DNA of 64,000 nt from QHXW01 sp963847515 (GCA_963847515.1 CAWKAA010000007.1:248001-312000), one strand, 5' to 3'. Counted from the first letter of the stretch, positions 25,394 through 35,888 are shown. The notes: generated by a model not told the origin, from the letters alone. Translations and numbers: made by a program.

Positions 25394-27784
25394 CTACTCG
25401 TGCTCGCCTGGAATATGCTCCCATTCCTGCTTCAGTTTTACCAGAAACGTCTGGAAACGCGGTGTCGCGCGCAGGCGAACCAGATGCGGGTCCGTTTCGA
25501 ACATGGAATAGTTTGGGAATCCATCGTTGGCCGCGTTCTCGATCCACTCCTCGGCCTTGTCGAAGTCGCCGAGGATGGAATAGATCGCGCCGATCGAATA
25601 CGCAGTGTGATGAAAATGTCCGAAGCCCTTCCCCACGCGAATAGCCTCGGCGATATCTGCCTCGGCGCCCTTCCGGTCGCCTCGTTTGGCGCACAGCATC
25701 GCCCGCGCCGCATGGAACACTCCGCCCTGATCGGTGCCATTCCCCGCCAGAGCAGCTTCAATCTGGCGCTGTGCTTCGTCCAGACGGTCGAGTGAAATAA
25801 GCGCCCAAGCCATCTGGTAAGTCCACTGGGCCGTGAAGACCTCTCTTGGCACTCGGTTCAGGGCGGCAATGGCGTCTTCGTACTTTTGTTGATAGACGTA
25901 TATTGGACCGAAACGGAATCGGGCAGTCGTGTTGCCGGGATTGATATCGAGCGCTTTTTGGATGTCATGGAGGGCGCCCTTCAGATGGCCCACGTGAAAC
26001 AGGATGACGCCGTGATAATGCCAAGCCTCGTCAAAATTGGGCTGGCTCGCTAGCGCCTTTCGGAGTTCGGCGAGCGCCTCCCGGTTGGGGAACGCGTGGG
26101 ATGGCCGCCAGAGCATAACCGCCTGAGCGTAGTGGGCTTCGGCCGCATTCGGGTCGAGTGCCAGCGCTTTCCGGACGGCAGCGAAACCCTTCTCCTCCCA
26201 CTGCGGATCGTTCGCCCGGAAAAGAAATGACTTATTTCCATATACGAGCGCCAGATTGGCCTGAGTAGGTACAAAGGATGGGTCCAGCGCGGCCGATTGC
26301 TCAAGCAGCCCGATGGCTTGATCGATATCCTTCTCGTTATTATTGCGCACGACGTGAGACAGACCGCGCAGGTACAGATCGTAAGCTTCTGGATTCACGC
26401 TCCGTGTTTGCGCCAGCCGTTGTTTTTCTGGCTCCACAAGGGGCACGTGGATTGCACCGGATACAGCACGCGAAACCTCTTGCTCGATCGCAAACAGCTC
26501 GCTGGCGCCGCGCTCGTAGGTTTCCGCCCAGATTTGACGGCCATTCGAAGCTCGAACCAGTTTCGCAGCGATGAGGAAACGGTCATCGGTTCGCGCCACT
26601 GAGCCTTCGAGCACCGCATCCGTGTTGAGTTCTCTGCCAATCTCCACTGCCGGCTTCTTCGCGCCACGGTATTTTGCTGCTGTGCTCTGCGAGGCTACCC
26701 GCAGCTCCTGAATGCGGCCGAACTCCGTTGTCAGCGCGCCGGTGAGCCCATCTGCGAAGTAGTCCTGTGCGGGATCGCCAGAACGATTCTCGAACGGCAG
26801 CACGGCCATTGAACGGATCGGTGTCCCGATTAGGCCTCCCATTGTTCGATAGGCCGCCACTCCACCAACGGCGACCACAGCCACCGCCGCGACTGCCACC
26901 ACTAGACGCTTTCGTGAAGGCCGTGCCGCAGTGGGCACTTGAACAGCCGAGGCCAGTTCAGTCTTTAGTCCCTGTAATTCGGCAAGCAGTTCCTTCGCAG
27001 TCTGCATCCGCGCATCACGGTTCTTCACCAGCAGCCGCCGGATGATCTCGTCCAGTTTGCTGGGCAACTCGGGCCGCAACTTCGTGACCGCCACCGGATC
27101 GCGATTCAAGATCGCCTCAAACACCACGGCCGTCGAGGCGCCCCGAAAAGGCCGCACTCCTGCCACCATCTCGTACAGCATCCCACCAAACGAAAACAAG
27201 TCTGTCCGCGCATCCACTGGCTCGCCTCGCGCCTGCTCGGGCGACATGTAAGCCACCGTGCCCATGGCGACACCCAACTCCGTCACCATCGGCGCAGTTT
27301 CCTCGTCGTCACCGATCGCCACGTTCACCTTTGCCAGGCCGAAATCCATCACCTTTGCTTGCCCCCGCTTGGTGATGAAGATATTCGCGGGCGTGATGTC
27401 GCGGTGGACGATGCCATGCGAATGCGCTGCGTCGAGCGCGTCCGCCACCTGCATACCAAGATCCAGCAGCTCTGGAAGCGTGAGCTTTCCACGCAGCAGC
27501 CTCTCCCGAAGCGTTTCCCCTTCCAGACACTCCATCACCAGGTACGGCTGTCCGTCGGCCTCGCCAATGTCGTGTACAGTGCAAATGTTCGGATGATTCA
27601 GCGCCGAAGCCGCGCGGGCCTCCCGCTGAAACCTGTCCCGCGCCGACGGATCAGTTGAGTCCTGGCCGCGCAGCATCTTGATCGCGACCGTCCGATGCAG
27701 CCGCGTATCCGTGGCTCTGAACACTTCGCCCATGCCACCCTCACCTAGCTTGGCGTCGATCTTGTACGGTCCAAGCTGCGTCAA
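25394..27784 (-). CDS. TPR-containing Ser/Thr protein kinase (acidobacterial type)
   Basis: 796 aa. Kinase domain residues about 6-270: KLGEGGMGEVFRA, AIKML, HGIVHRDITPANIF, VMDFGLAK and GTVAYMSPEQARG. The catalytic-loop lysine expected after HRD is Thr (HRDITPAN), an odd change. A transmembrane helix lies near 290-312, then an IRSMAVLPFENRSGDP domain, common in TPR kinases and adenylate cyclases, and several TPRs to the C-terminus. The first usable codon is a TTG at 27784 in a weak context. The usual leader upstream is broken (see 27785-27945), so the true start is uncertain. Confidence 0.85.
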   Translation of the reverse strand: MTQLGPYKIDAKLGEGGMGEVFRATDTRLHRTVAIKMLRGQDSTDPSARDRFQREARAASALNHPNICTVHDIGEADGQPYLVMECLEGETLRERLLRGKLTLPELLDLGMQVADALDAAHSHGIVHRDITPANIFITKRGQAKVMDFGLAKVNVAIGDDEETAPMVTELGVAMGTVAYMSPEQARGEPVDARTDLFSFGGMLYEMVAGVRPFRGASTAVVFEAILNRDPVAVTKLRPELPSKLDEIIRRLLVKNRDARMQTAKELLAELQGLKTELASAVQVPTAARPSRKRLVVAVAAVAVVAVGGVAAYRTMGGLIGTPIRSMAVLPFENRSGDPAQDYFADGLTGALTTEFGRIQELRVASQSTAAKYRGAKKPAVEIGRELNTDAVLEGSVARTDDRFLIAAKLVRASNGRQIWAETYERGASELFAIEQEVSRAVSGAIHVPLVEPEKQRLAQTRSVNPEAYDLYLRGLSHVVRNNNEKDIDQAIGLLEQSAALDPSFVPTQANLALVYGNKSFLFRANDPQWEEKGFAAVRKALALDPNAAEAHYAQAVMLWRPSHAFPNREALAELRKALASQPNFDEAWHYHGVILFHVGHLKGALHDIQKALDINPGNTTARFRFGPIYVYQQKYEDAIAALNRVPREVFTAQWTYQMAWALISLDRLDEAQRQIEAALAGNGTDQGGVFHAARAMLCAKRGDRKGAEADIAEAIRVGKGFGHFHHTAYSIGAIYSILGDFDKAEEWIENAANDGFPNYSMFETDPHLVRLRATPRFQTFLVKLKQEWEHIPGEHE

Positions 27785-27945
27785 CGCGCCGGCTCCCGCG
27801 CCCGCCGAAATCGACTGCGTGGCCGCAGTCTGCTCCGGCGCAAGCTATCCCTCAATCTCGCGCCGCAGATCTGGGCGGCCGCCAGCAAACCCGGACGCGC
27901 CTTTTCGTAAAGTACCTCGATCTGCCGCCTGCGCTCAGAAGCCAT
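27785..27945 (-). pseudogene. Degraded N-terminal leader of the TPR kinase
   Basis: Kinases of this type usually begin with a helical leader such as MASERRRQIE...LRREIE.LLAxEQ. Here MASERRRQIEVLYEKA starts at 27945, then the frame changes to DLRREIEG, followed by an in-frame TAG and LAPEQTAATQSISAG leading into the kinase. The leader is also shorter than expected, so there is probably a deletion plus frameshift plus stop. Either the kinase uses the internal TTG or its expression is damaged. Confidence 0.6.
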
Positions 27946-28009
27946 TGGTGAGTCGCCTGTAATTGTATAACTGGTCCGGTGTGGACGATTGATAGGAAAT
28001 CGGAAGAAC

Positions 28010-28197
28010 GCGCCCTTCTGAAATTTGCCAAACTCGCGATTTGGCACGCAGGTCACGCTGTCGCGCTGGATGACGAGGAATGGCCCGAGGTGGTCGGTAC
28101 ACTCGCCGCCGACGACACCATCGCAGTGATTGCCCCGGACAATGCTACGGCGGAAACAGTGCGACCGAAGTTTCTGGCGATGATCGAGCCTGGGTAA
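28010..28197 (+). pseudogene. argR': Internally deleted second copy of argR
   Basis: Codes KLAIW..., then at 28045-28064 a near copy of the argR segment at 24995-25014 (CACGCAGGTxACGCTGTCGCG), joined directly to the argR 3' end. ALDDEEWPEVVGT and APDNATAETVRPKFLAMIE match argR almost residue for residue. About 175 bases between these parts are missing. It lies on the far side of the TPR kinase from the full argR, in the same orientation, as if the kinase segment sits within a duplicated argR. Confidence 0.8.
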
Positions 28198-28247
28198 AAC
28201 TGTAATCGCATGAACTTGATCGTACGGGCTAATGCGTCAAACGGGAC

Positions 28248-29090
28248 TCAAACACCGCGCAAGGCGATCCGGATGGCTTGTTCGACGGGCGAATACGCGC
28301 CGTCTGGGCGATTGAGAAGAAAAGGTTCGGCCGGCAGAAGCGGCGGCTGGGCGAGAAAGCGCGGCCGGATGCCGCGATGCGGCTGGGCTGCATGCACCAG
28401 AAACGGATGGCACAGGTAGACGGTTCCAGCGCTTCCCGTCGCCAGGACCTCGCGCCGCGCGACGGTTTCAACAAAACCGTTAGCGGACAGTTCTCGCAAC
28501 GATAGGCCGCTCTCCCCCGCCGGAGCGAGCCTCCTCGCAACATCGAGATGCGATCCGACGCGAATGCGCGTGGGCGCGTCGTTCTCTCCCACATCAGAGA
28601 AGAGAAACAACATCAGCAGAGCTCGTCCCTTCGAGGTCACGTTGACGTGCCAGTCAAAGAAGTCGCCCGGATCGCCGGTCTCGGGCGGAAAGCTGGTATC
28701 AATGTGCCAGCCCGCGTCTCCCGGATCGTTAGGGGACGGAAATCGAATGGGAAAAGTCCCCAGATCCGTGCGGGGCCGCCATCGCCCCGGTCCAACAAGT
28801 TGATCGAACGCTTTGTGCAGGACGGGAGTGTTCGCTGCCCGGGCGAACGGCGCTTGTCCATACATGCCGAGCCGGATTACTGGCTTCGTCCAGGTTTTTG
28901 GATTTCCCTCATCGCAGCCAGTATCCCGCCAGAGTATAGAACGCCCCTGATCGGCTAAATCGCGTGGAAACGCCGGCTCGATCCTCACGAATCCATCAAG
29001 GATGAACTGCTGGATCTGAGCCTCGTTCAGGCCCCACGCACTATCCGAGTTAGTCGTCAGCGGAGATCGCGCGGCGTGTGCTTCGTCCAT
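28248..29090 (-). CDS. Phytanoyl-CoA dioxygenase (PhyH) family protein
   Basis: 280 aa, ATG at 29090. Fe(II)/2-oxoglutarate oxygenase features: WHIDTSF supplies the HxD iron ligands, and HPFLVHAAQPHRG supplies the distal His with a following Arg for 2-oxoglutarate. The substrate cannot be read from the sequence. It is divergent from the catalase-like gene, with about 140 bases between the starts, which probably hold both promoters. Confidence 0.85.
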   Translation of the reverse strand: MDEAHAARSPLTTNSDSAWGLNEAQIQQFILDGFVRIEPAFPRDLADQGRSILWRDTGCDEGNPKTWTKPVIRLGMYGQAPFARAANTPVLHKAFDQLVGPGRWRPRTDLGTFPIRFPSPNDPGDAGWHIDTSFPPETGDPGDFFDWHVNVTSKGRALLMLFLFSDVGENDAPTRIRVGSHLDVARRLAPAGESGLSLRELSANGFVETVARREVLATGSAGTVYLCHPFLVHAAQPHRGIRPRFLAQPPLLPAEPFLLNRPDGAYSPVEQAIRIALRGV

Positions 29091-29233
29091 GGCGGAACCG
29101 GGTCAACTAGTTTAGCAGCACAGGCACCGCGCTTATGGACTCAGACGGGTTCGCTAAATCGCCCCTTTTCGAAACATTTTCCGCTGACCCGCACCTGTGT
29201 AGGTATCGTGAAAGGATCGAAAGGATCCCAAAC

Positions 29234-30209
29234 ATGCCCCTTCCTTCGGACAAGAAGCTCATTCAGCTTGGTAACGATTTGATCCAGCAATTCGACACCA
29301 TTTTCGGCCTGCATCCCGGCTTTCGCCCGGCTCATGCCAAGGGCGTTCTGTTGACCGGAACCTTTACTCCTTCGCCGGAGGCCGCGTCACTCACGCGGGC
29401 GCCGCACATCACGCGCGATACGACTCCGGTAACGGTGCGGTTCTCCAACTCGACAGGTCTTCCTTCGCTCCCCGACAACGATCCGAAAGCGAATCCTCAC
29501 GGCCTTGCCATCCGTTTTCATTTGGCCGACCACGTTCACACCGATATCATCAGCCATTCGGCTGACGGTTTTCCTACCAGAACTGGCCAGGAGTTCCTCG
29601 AGTTCCTGCGCGCGGCGGCCGCGAGCGGTCCGTCGATGCCATCGCCATCTCCGGTTGAGATCTTCCTCGGCGCGCATCCGGCCGCGCTCGCCTATGTGCA
29701 AACGCCAAAGCCAAGTCCTTCGAGTTTCGCAAGGGACGCGTATTTCGGCGTGACGGCGTTCCGGTTTACCAACAAGACTGGGGCCACGCGCCACGGGCGC
29801 TACCGCATTTCACCGGCGGCGGGCATCGAGCATCTGGACGAGGCGTCCGCCAAGGCTAAGGATGCCAACTACATTTTTGATGAGCTAACGCAGCGCATCG
29901 CAACCGGACCCATTCGATTTGACATCCACGTGCAGGTCGCCATTGAGACGGACATCGTCGACGACGCCACGATCCACTGGCCTGCCGATCGGCGGTTGAT
30001 TCATTTCGGTAGCATCGCTCTCGACTGCGAAGGTTCCCGATGACGCTCAGCAGCAGCAGCGTATTATCTTCGATCCGATTCCGCGCGTGGATGGCATTGA
30101 ACCGTCGGATGACCCTTTGCTGGAACTGCGAGCCGCTATCTATTTGATCAGTGGACGGCGCAGGCGCCAGGCTCCCGAATCGCAAACCCAGACTTCGACG
30201 GCGGTTTGA
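29234..30209 (+). pseudogene. Catalase-related peroxidase with one frameshift near the C-terminus
   Basis: ATG 29234 with AAAGGATC upstream. The protein shows the haem-catalase core in the short SrpA-like form: HAKGVLLTGTFTPSPEA, VTVRFSNSTGLP, NPHGLAIRFHL and THSADGF-like HSADGFPTRTG. The continuous frame stops at 30043, but the family's end (FDPIPRVDGIEPSDDPLLELRAAIYLISGRRRR) continues at once in the next frame to TGA 30209. One extra C in the CCC at about 30040 explains this. Corrected length is 324 aa. Probably a periplasmic or cytoplasmic organic-peroxide-using enzyme. Confidence 0.8.
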
Positions 30210-30211
30210 GA

Positions 30212-30583
30212 TCAACCGTGACTTGCGGACGCTTGAATACTGGACCGTGAGGAAATGATCTGGCCGATCAGGAACTCATTTAGTTTCGCGACGGCGAACA
30301 TGAATTCTTCGCGGGCATCCTCGAATGCCCTGCCGGCTTGGTCGATCCGCGACCTTGCTTCGTGTTGAGGTAGCCCGCCCGAGACTTCCGCAAGCGCGTT
30401 GTTGAAGTCTTCCGAGGAGCTTTTCATGTTTCGATATGCAGCGTCAAAATTGGCAAGCAGATAGCGGTACTGACTCTCGCTCGCCGATCCGTATTCCGCC
30501 GTGAGGACGGTCATTTTTGAGGTATACTGGCCCCGGCCTTGGGAACGGACTGTTGCTAGCTCGGACTTCCGCGTCGCCGGCAA
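30212..30583 (-). CDS. Hypothetical helical protein
   Basis: 123 aa from a TTG, or 100 aa from ATG 30514. Mostly helical and charged (YRYLLANFDAAYRNMKSSSEDFNNALAEV). No signal peptide or known motif. It ends convergently 2 bases after the catalase-like gene. The 134 bases above it, up to 30718, hold nothing recognised. Confidence 0.45.
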   Translation of the reverse strand: MPATRKSELATVRSQGRGQYTSKMTVLTAEYGSASESQYRYLLANFDAAYRNMKSSSEDFNNALAEVSGGLPQHEARSRIDQAGRAFEDAREEFMFAVAKLNEFLIGQIISSRSSIQASASHG

Positions 30584-30717
30584 GTCTTAAATCGTCGCGT
30601 TCCCAAGGCCGCTCTTCGTGCCAGTCCTTTACAGCCTTACTTAGAACCATAGCTACAATTCATATCGTGCAATAGCTGGACAAAAGACTAGGACCCTTAA
30701 GATCACTCCGATTCCAG

Positions 30718-31348
30718 CTAAATCAGTCCTTCGTCCAGCGCATATCTGGTGAGCTGCGCCGTGCTCCGCAAACCCAACTTGCGTTTTAGGTTGTTCTTGT
30801 GGAAAGCCACGGTCTTTTCGGAAATGTCAGCGCATAAGCGACTTCCTTGCTGCTCTTACCTTCGGCAGTCAACTGGAGGATCTGCCGCTCGCGCGCAGTC
30901 AGACGGAGCGAGGCGGCAGCGCGAGCAGTATCCTCCCACTGGTCCAGCCCCTCGCCACCCAACCCTGGCGTGATGTACCGGCTGCCGCCAAGGACTTTTT
31001 CAACAGCGGCAAGAATTTCGCTTCCGGCTGGAAGACTTTACCGCGTACCCGTTTGCCCCCACTTCCAGCGCGGCCTGCAAATAGCTGGGACCGGTATGCA
31101 TGGTCACAAACAAGAGATTTCACTTGCGGCAGATGTTTCCTGAATCTCGCGGGCCGCATCGATTCCGTTTAGTAGCGGCATGGTAATGTCCAGGATGATC
31201 AGATCCGGATTCAGGCGAATCGCGGCCTTGACCAACGCTTTCCCATCTTCCGCCGTCCCCACCACGGCGTATTTGGGTTTAAGAAGGTTGAAAACCCGTC
31301 GAGCAGCAGGGCATGGTCGTCGGCTAGAAGAATTCGCGGATGTTTCAT
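30718..31348 (-). pseudogene. LuxR/NarL-type response regulator, frameshifted
   Basis: Starts MKHPRILLADDHALLLDG at ATG 31348 and ends LTRYALDEGLI at TAG 30718. Receiver: acidic pair DD, phosphoacceptor in PDLIILDITMP, Thr in VTMHTG. HTH: LTAREQILQLTAEGKSSKEVA, then SEKTVAFHKNNLKRKLGLRS. The frame breaks near 31283 (lost T), 31133 and 31116 (extra G), 31035 (extra C) and 30833 (lost G). Net correction gives 209 aa, normal for the family. It follows the histidine kinase gene and is its likely phosphate acceptor. Confidence 0.8.
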
Positions 31349-31354
31349 CTGGCG

Positions 31355-34300
31355 CCTTACTCAAAGGAACCCTCACGGAAATCCGGGCGCCATCTCCCGG
31401 CTTTGACTCAATCGAAAGTGTGCCGCCCATGATTCGCGAGCGCTCGCCAATGCTGACCAAGCCGAGGCCGCCCTTGCCTTTGACTGCCTGGGGAGCGAAT
31501 CCAATGCCATCGTCCTGCAAGGGACAACACCAGGCTATCGATCCCGCATCGCCAGTCTCGACGGAGAGCTGCTTCGCCTTAGCGTGTTTTGCGACGTTCT
31601 GCAGACTTTCCTGCGTGATGCGATACAAGCCGGAGGCAATTTTCTGTGGGACCAAATCCGGCAGCTTGCCGGCAGTGAAATCAACGCGCATCTTCTCGGT
31701 CTTTGAAAATTCGTCGCACAAAGGCTTTCAAGGAAACCACCAGACCCAGGTCATCCAGCACCGAGGGGTGCAATTCGTACGCGATATGGCGAGCCTCCTC
31801 CGACACTTGGATGGCGCGCGCCCACAGCGTCCGAAGACGAGCCCGCGTGGCGGCGGGAGGCGGGAGCGCAACCGCAAGATTTTCGACATCGAAGCGCCAG
31901 GGAAGCCAGCTTCTGGCAGAGACTATCGTGCAGTTCCCGGGAAACCCGACGCCGCTCCTCTTCTTGAGCGGTAATGAGCTGGGCCGCGAGCGCACGAATC
32001 TCGGCCCGGTAGGTTTCCGACAGCTTCTCCAGCCGCTGTCTCTCGGTGATGTCGGTCATAAATGCAACGGTGAGCTTAACACCTGCCTGATCGATAGTAC
32101 TGAGACTGACTTCGATGGGGAACCTCGATGCCGTCGTAGTGACGGCCTTCAGCCGGCCGGACGGATACCAGGGGGGAGCAGGTCAAGCGTTTTCCCGAGC
32201 AGATCGACGCGCGAGTAACCGAACATCTTTTCGGTGGCGCTATTGATCAGCACGATGAATCCGTCGGCATCTGGCCGCCACAATGGCCTGCTCGGCCGAT
32301 TCAAGCAGCATGCGGGCGTAATCGTGAGACTCCTCCAGCTCCCGTTTGATCATGTCGGTGTCCAGCAGGATCAGGATCACGCCGTCGACCTTGTTATCGC
32401 TGGTGCGATACGGGCGGATGCGCAGTGAAAGCCAGCGGCCGCTTTTATCTTTGACTTCACGCTCGCACGGGATGCATCTGCCTGGTCACCTCCGCGAACA
32501 GCGCGTTCCAATCGGATACTTCCAGCACTGGAGCGATATCACTGAACGGGCGGCCCACGTCGGCTTCGATGAGATTCAGAAGCCTCCCGCAATGGGAGTG
32601 AACCTGCGGATGTGCAGGCTGCCATCCAGAACGACGACCGGAATGTCCACGCCCACCAGCAGATTATTCAGATCGTTAGTCAACACACCCAGATCGAGAT
32701 TGCGATGCAGCAGTTCCTCGTTAAGGGTCAGGAGTTCTTCGTTGGAGGATTGAAGCTCTTCCTTGGCCGTTTCCAACTCCTCATTCGTGCTTTGCAATTC
32801 CTCGCTGCTGGAAAGAATCTCTTCGTGGGCTGCCTTCATCTGCTCCTGGGCCGTTTCGTGCTCGGCGATCAGAGAACTTACGTATCCTCTGGTCGCCGCT
32901 AATTCCCGCTCGAGCCTGGAATCCTTGTCGTTCTTGCCACCTTTCGCCTGAGTGTGCGGGCGGGAAGGCTCGGCGAGTATTGTCTCTTTGAACACGACCA
33001 GGAAGTCCGGCTTCCCTGCGTCGTCCTTGCTGAGTGGCGATACTTCTAGCCGTACCCTACTCGGTTTGCCGTTGTGTTCGAATTGGATCGGCTCGGTCGA
33101 GATCGGGATCCCCTCTTTCTTCGCTTTTGAAATAGAGCTACGAAGATCCATGACGAAATCCGGACGGAGCATCTTCAGCAGATGCACGGTCGGCGGACCG
33201 GTGGGGAGAACAACAAAGGGGCTGATGTCTCCCTGAAGATGAAGGAGACGAAGATCGGAATCGACTACCAGGGCTGGTGGTGCATAGCGCTGCAGCAGAA
33301 CCTGCTCTGCTTGCTTCTGGAAGTCGGCGGAAATGCCCGCCGCTGCAATGCCTTCGAGGCGGACAAGTCCGGCTCCTTGTGGTCGTCAATCCGCCATTCG
33401 AAATGGGCCGAGCACTCTTTCCCTGGGCCGGCGGGAAAAGATCTTGTGGTTACGGTCCTCGGCCGCGAAGATGCCGGCGTGGGCGCTGATGGCTTCCGAT
33501 TTCCCGAGGAACAGAAATCCGCCGGGCTTGAGCGCGTACTGGAAAGCCGACAGGATACGGTCTTGCAGGAGCGGCCCGGCATAAATCAGCACATTCCGGC
33601 AACTGATCAAGTCTAGTTTCGAAAACGGCGGGTCATTCGCCAGGTCATGCCGTGCAAAAACGCACAGGCCGCGCACCTCCTTATTGATCTGATAGCCGTG
33701 CTCAACCTTGGCGAAGAACCGGCGCAGCCGTGCCGGTGACACGCCACGCACCGCAGCCTGCGAATAGATCGCCGCACGGGCACGCTGGACGGCCGGTTCG
33801 CTGATGTCGGTTCCAAACATCTGAATCTTGGTCTGATTGTTGCTGGCGGTAAGGGACTCGACCAGCATCATCGCGAGAGAGTACACCTCCTCACCGGTGG
33901 AACAACCGGGAACCCAGACGCGCACCGGGTCAGCCCGCCGAATCAGGTGTAACTTCGGAAACACGCGTTTTCTCAGAGCTTGAAAACACTCCGGGTCCCG
34001 AAAGAAGCCCGTCACGTGGATGAAAATGTCGTCTGCTAGCGCTTTGATCTCGTCGGTGTGCTGCTGCAGGTACCGCACGTATTCACTGAGTGACTTCATC
34101 TTCTGCAAAGCCATTCTGCGTGCGACGCGGCGGCTGACGGTGGGCTGTTTATAAAGGCGGAAATCTACACCAGTAGCGGACCCGAGAAGCAAATAGATCT
34201 TCTCCATGCCGTCCCCTACGGGCGCCTCTCCGTTCTTCACCAGGTAAGGATGGCGGCTAATGCGCGCCAGTTCGGCAGCGATCCGCGCGGGTGGAAGAAT

Positions 34301-34912
34301 AAAATCGACTACGCCTGCCGAGATAGCGCTCGTCGGCATGGCCGGCCAAGCCGCCGTTTTCGGCTCCTGTGCGAAGGTGACCCCGCCTTCCGCCTTAATG
34401 GCTCGAAGCCCCATCGTCCCGTCCGATCCGCTGCCGGAAAGGATCACGCCTATCGCCGCGGCCCTCTGCTCGCTCGCGAGCGCACTGCAGAACTCGTCGA
34501 TGGGATGATGTGGAACCGTAGCCCGCTCCCGCGGAACCAGCTGCAGCGCGCCGTCTCGTATGGTCATGCTCTTGTTGGGCGGAATCACGTATACGTGATT
34601 CTGCTGCAACACCATGCCGTCGGATACCTCGAGCACCGGCATGGCGGTGGCTTTCGAGAGAAGTTGTGTCAGCGCACTGCTGTGCTCCGGCGCGAGATGC
34701 TGGACCACCACCACCGCCATTCCAGTTCGCGGTGGTAATGCTTTCAGAAACCCCGACAAGGCCTCGAGGCCTCCCGCTGATGCGCCCACCCCCACAATTG
34801 GGAATGAATTGCTCGGAGAAAACTCTGGATCGGCACTGGCGCCATGCGGTTCGTGCTGCGGGCTGCCGCTCCTAGCCTTAGCAGCTCCTGACGCGCGCTT
34901 CTTCGTGGCCAT
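31355..34912 (-). pseudogene. CheB-CheR-PAS-histidine kinase hybrid, frame-disrupted
   Basis: Starts MATKKRASG at ATG 34912 with GGAG upstream. Order: CheB methylesterase (Ser in GVGASAGGLEAL, His in VQHLAPEH, Asp in SGSGSDGTMG) without a receiver; CheR methyltransferase (VTGFFRDPECF, WVPGCSTGEEVYSLAM, LISCRNVLIY); coiled coil (EELQSTNEELETAKEELQSS); two PAS segments; HisKA_3 dimerisation (RRRVSRELHDSL); HATPase (ITQESLQNVAKHA, DDGIGFAP, GGLGLVSIGER). The first 2.3 kb are one frame except for a TGA at 33386. Frame changes follow near 32588, 32480, 32272, several near 32130-32160, and around 31900 and 31715. Probably a soluble sensor controlling the adjacent LuxR regulator. Confidence 0.8.
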
Positions 34913-34994
34913 ACAGTAGGATCTCCCGCCAGCGCTCGGCTCCCTGCAAGATACCATTGATATATGCCTTCGCGGCAGGCCGGAGCTATCATGA

Positions 34995-35465
34995 ATGGCG
35001 ATGTCGACAGCAGCTGTACTCCTGTTTGGGTTGTTGGTGCCGACGCTCACATTCGCCCAGACTCGAAAGCCGCTGCCGCTCAATTCCCGAGAGTTTTGGA
35101 CGATAATCAAAACCGCGCTAACTGCCCCGGACGGCCAGGATTATCTCGAGAATAATCTCAAAGGTTCAATGATTCCTGGTGGTGCAGGTGGAGTCGTCTT
35201 GCTCACGGGTACTCTACTGTCCGCGGAACCAGTTGCGCAGCCTGGCGTCTTGATTGTTGCAATATCCGACACCAAGACACCGGAAGCGACCCTGCGATTT
35301 AAGGATTCTGAATGGAAGGATACGCATCTCAATGGGCCGCTCAGGCCCGGATCCATGATCCAATTCGAAGGTGTACCCGCTTCGTTTACAAAGGAACCCT
35401 TCATGTTAACGTTTGATGTCTCCGTGACGAAGCGGAGCCATGTCCGCGGCAAAATCGCCCGGTAG
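34995..35465 (+). CDS. Hypothetical secreted protein
   Basis: 156 aa with a clear signal peptide (MSTAAVLLFGLLVPTLTFAQT; ATG 35001 is an alternative start). The mature part is a small, probably beta-rich domain (GSMIPGGAGGVVLLTGTLLSA, MIQFEGVPASFTKEPFMLTFDV). No family recognised. It ends just before a strong stem-loop shared with the convergent small gene. Confidence 0.6.
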   Translation: MAMSTAAVLLFGLLVPTLTFAQTRKPLPLNSREFWTIIKTALTAPDGQDYLENNLKGSMIPGGAGGVVLLTGTLLSAEPVAQPGVLIVAISDTKTPEATLRFKDSEWKDTHLNGPLRPGSMIQFEGVPASFTKEPFMLTFDVSVTKRSHVRGKIAR

Positions 35466-35486
35466 CGCAGGGCTGCCGCGTCGTTT

Positions 35487-35539
35487 GCGGGAGACCTGCG
35501 GCTTTTTCTTCGCACCGCTGAAAGACCGCAGGTCCCCGC
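35487..35539. terminator. Stem-loop between convergent genes
   Basis: GCGGGAGACCTGCGG at 35487-35501 pairs with CCGCAGGTCCCCGC at 35526-35539, a 14-bp stem with one bulge and a 24-base loop containing CTTTTTC. It probably terminates transcription from both sides. Confidence 0.6.
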
Positions 35540-35571
35540 CAAAATCAGGCGCGGCTCTGGGTAGTGAAGTC

Positions 35572-35754
35572 TTAGAGTGGAGATGACGGGTCGATCTCTC
35601 CGGAGAGCACGGCATGGATGCACTTCTGGGCTTCATTTAGAATTCCCCGAGCCTTGATCTGGTCCTTAGTCAAATAGTTCGCGGAAACGTCGATCAGCTT
35701 TGCAGCTTCTGAAAGCTTCTGGAGTTGTTCTTCACGAAGGTTTGAGTTGTCCAT
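35572..35754 (-). CDS. Small helical hypothetical protein
   Basis: 60 aa from ATG 35754 (GAGGAG 8 bases upstream). Sequence MDNSNLREEQLQKLSEAAKLI...SGEIDPSSPL; highly helical, acidic, no membrane segment. Probably a real small gene; function unknown. Confidence 0.5.
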   Translation of the reverse strand: MDNSNLREEQLQKLSEAAKLIDVSANYLTKDQIKARGILNEAQKCIHAVLSGEIDPSSPL

Positions 35755-35888
35755 CCCCTTCACTCCTCAAACGCTCGTTCATGGGATCGGATGATATCAC
35801 TTCGAGGCCGCTAAGGGTTTTTCTGCTCATCTCCACGCTAAGACCCCAGTACCCGCCCGTTTGAGTTCAGCCATATAGAAGTTCTATC

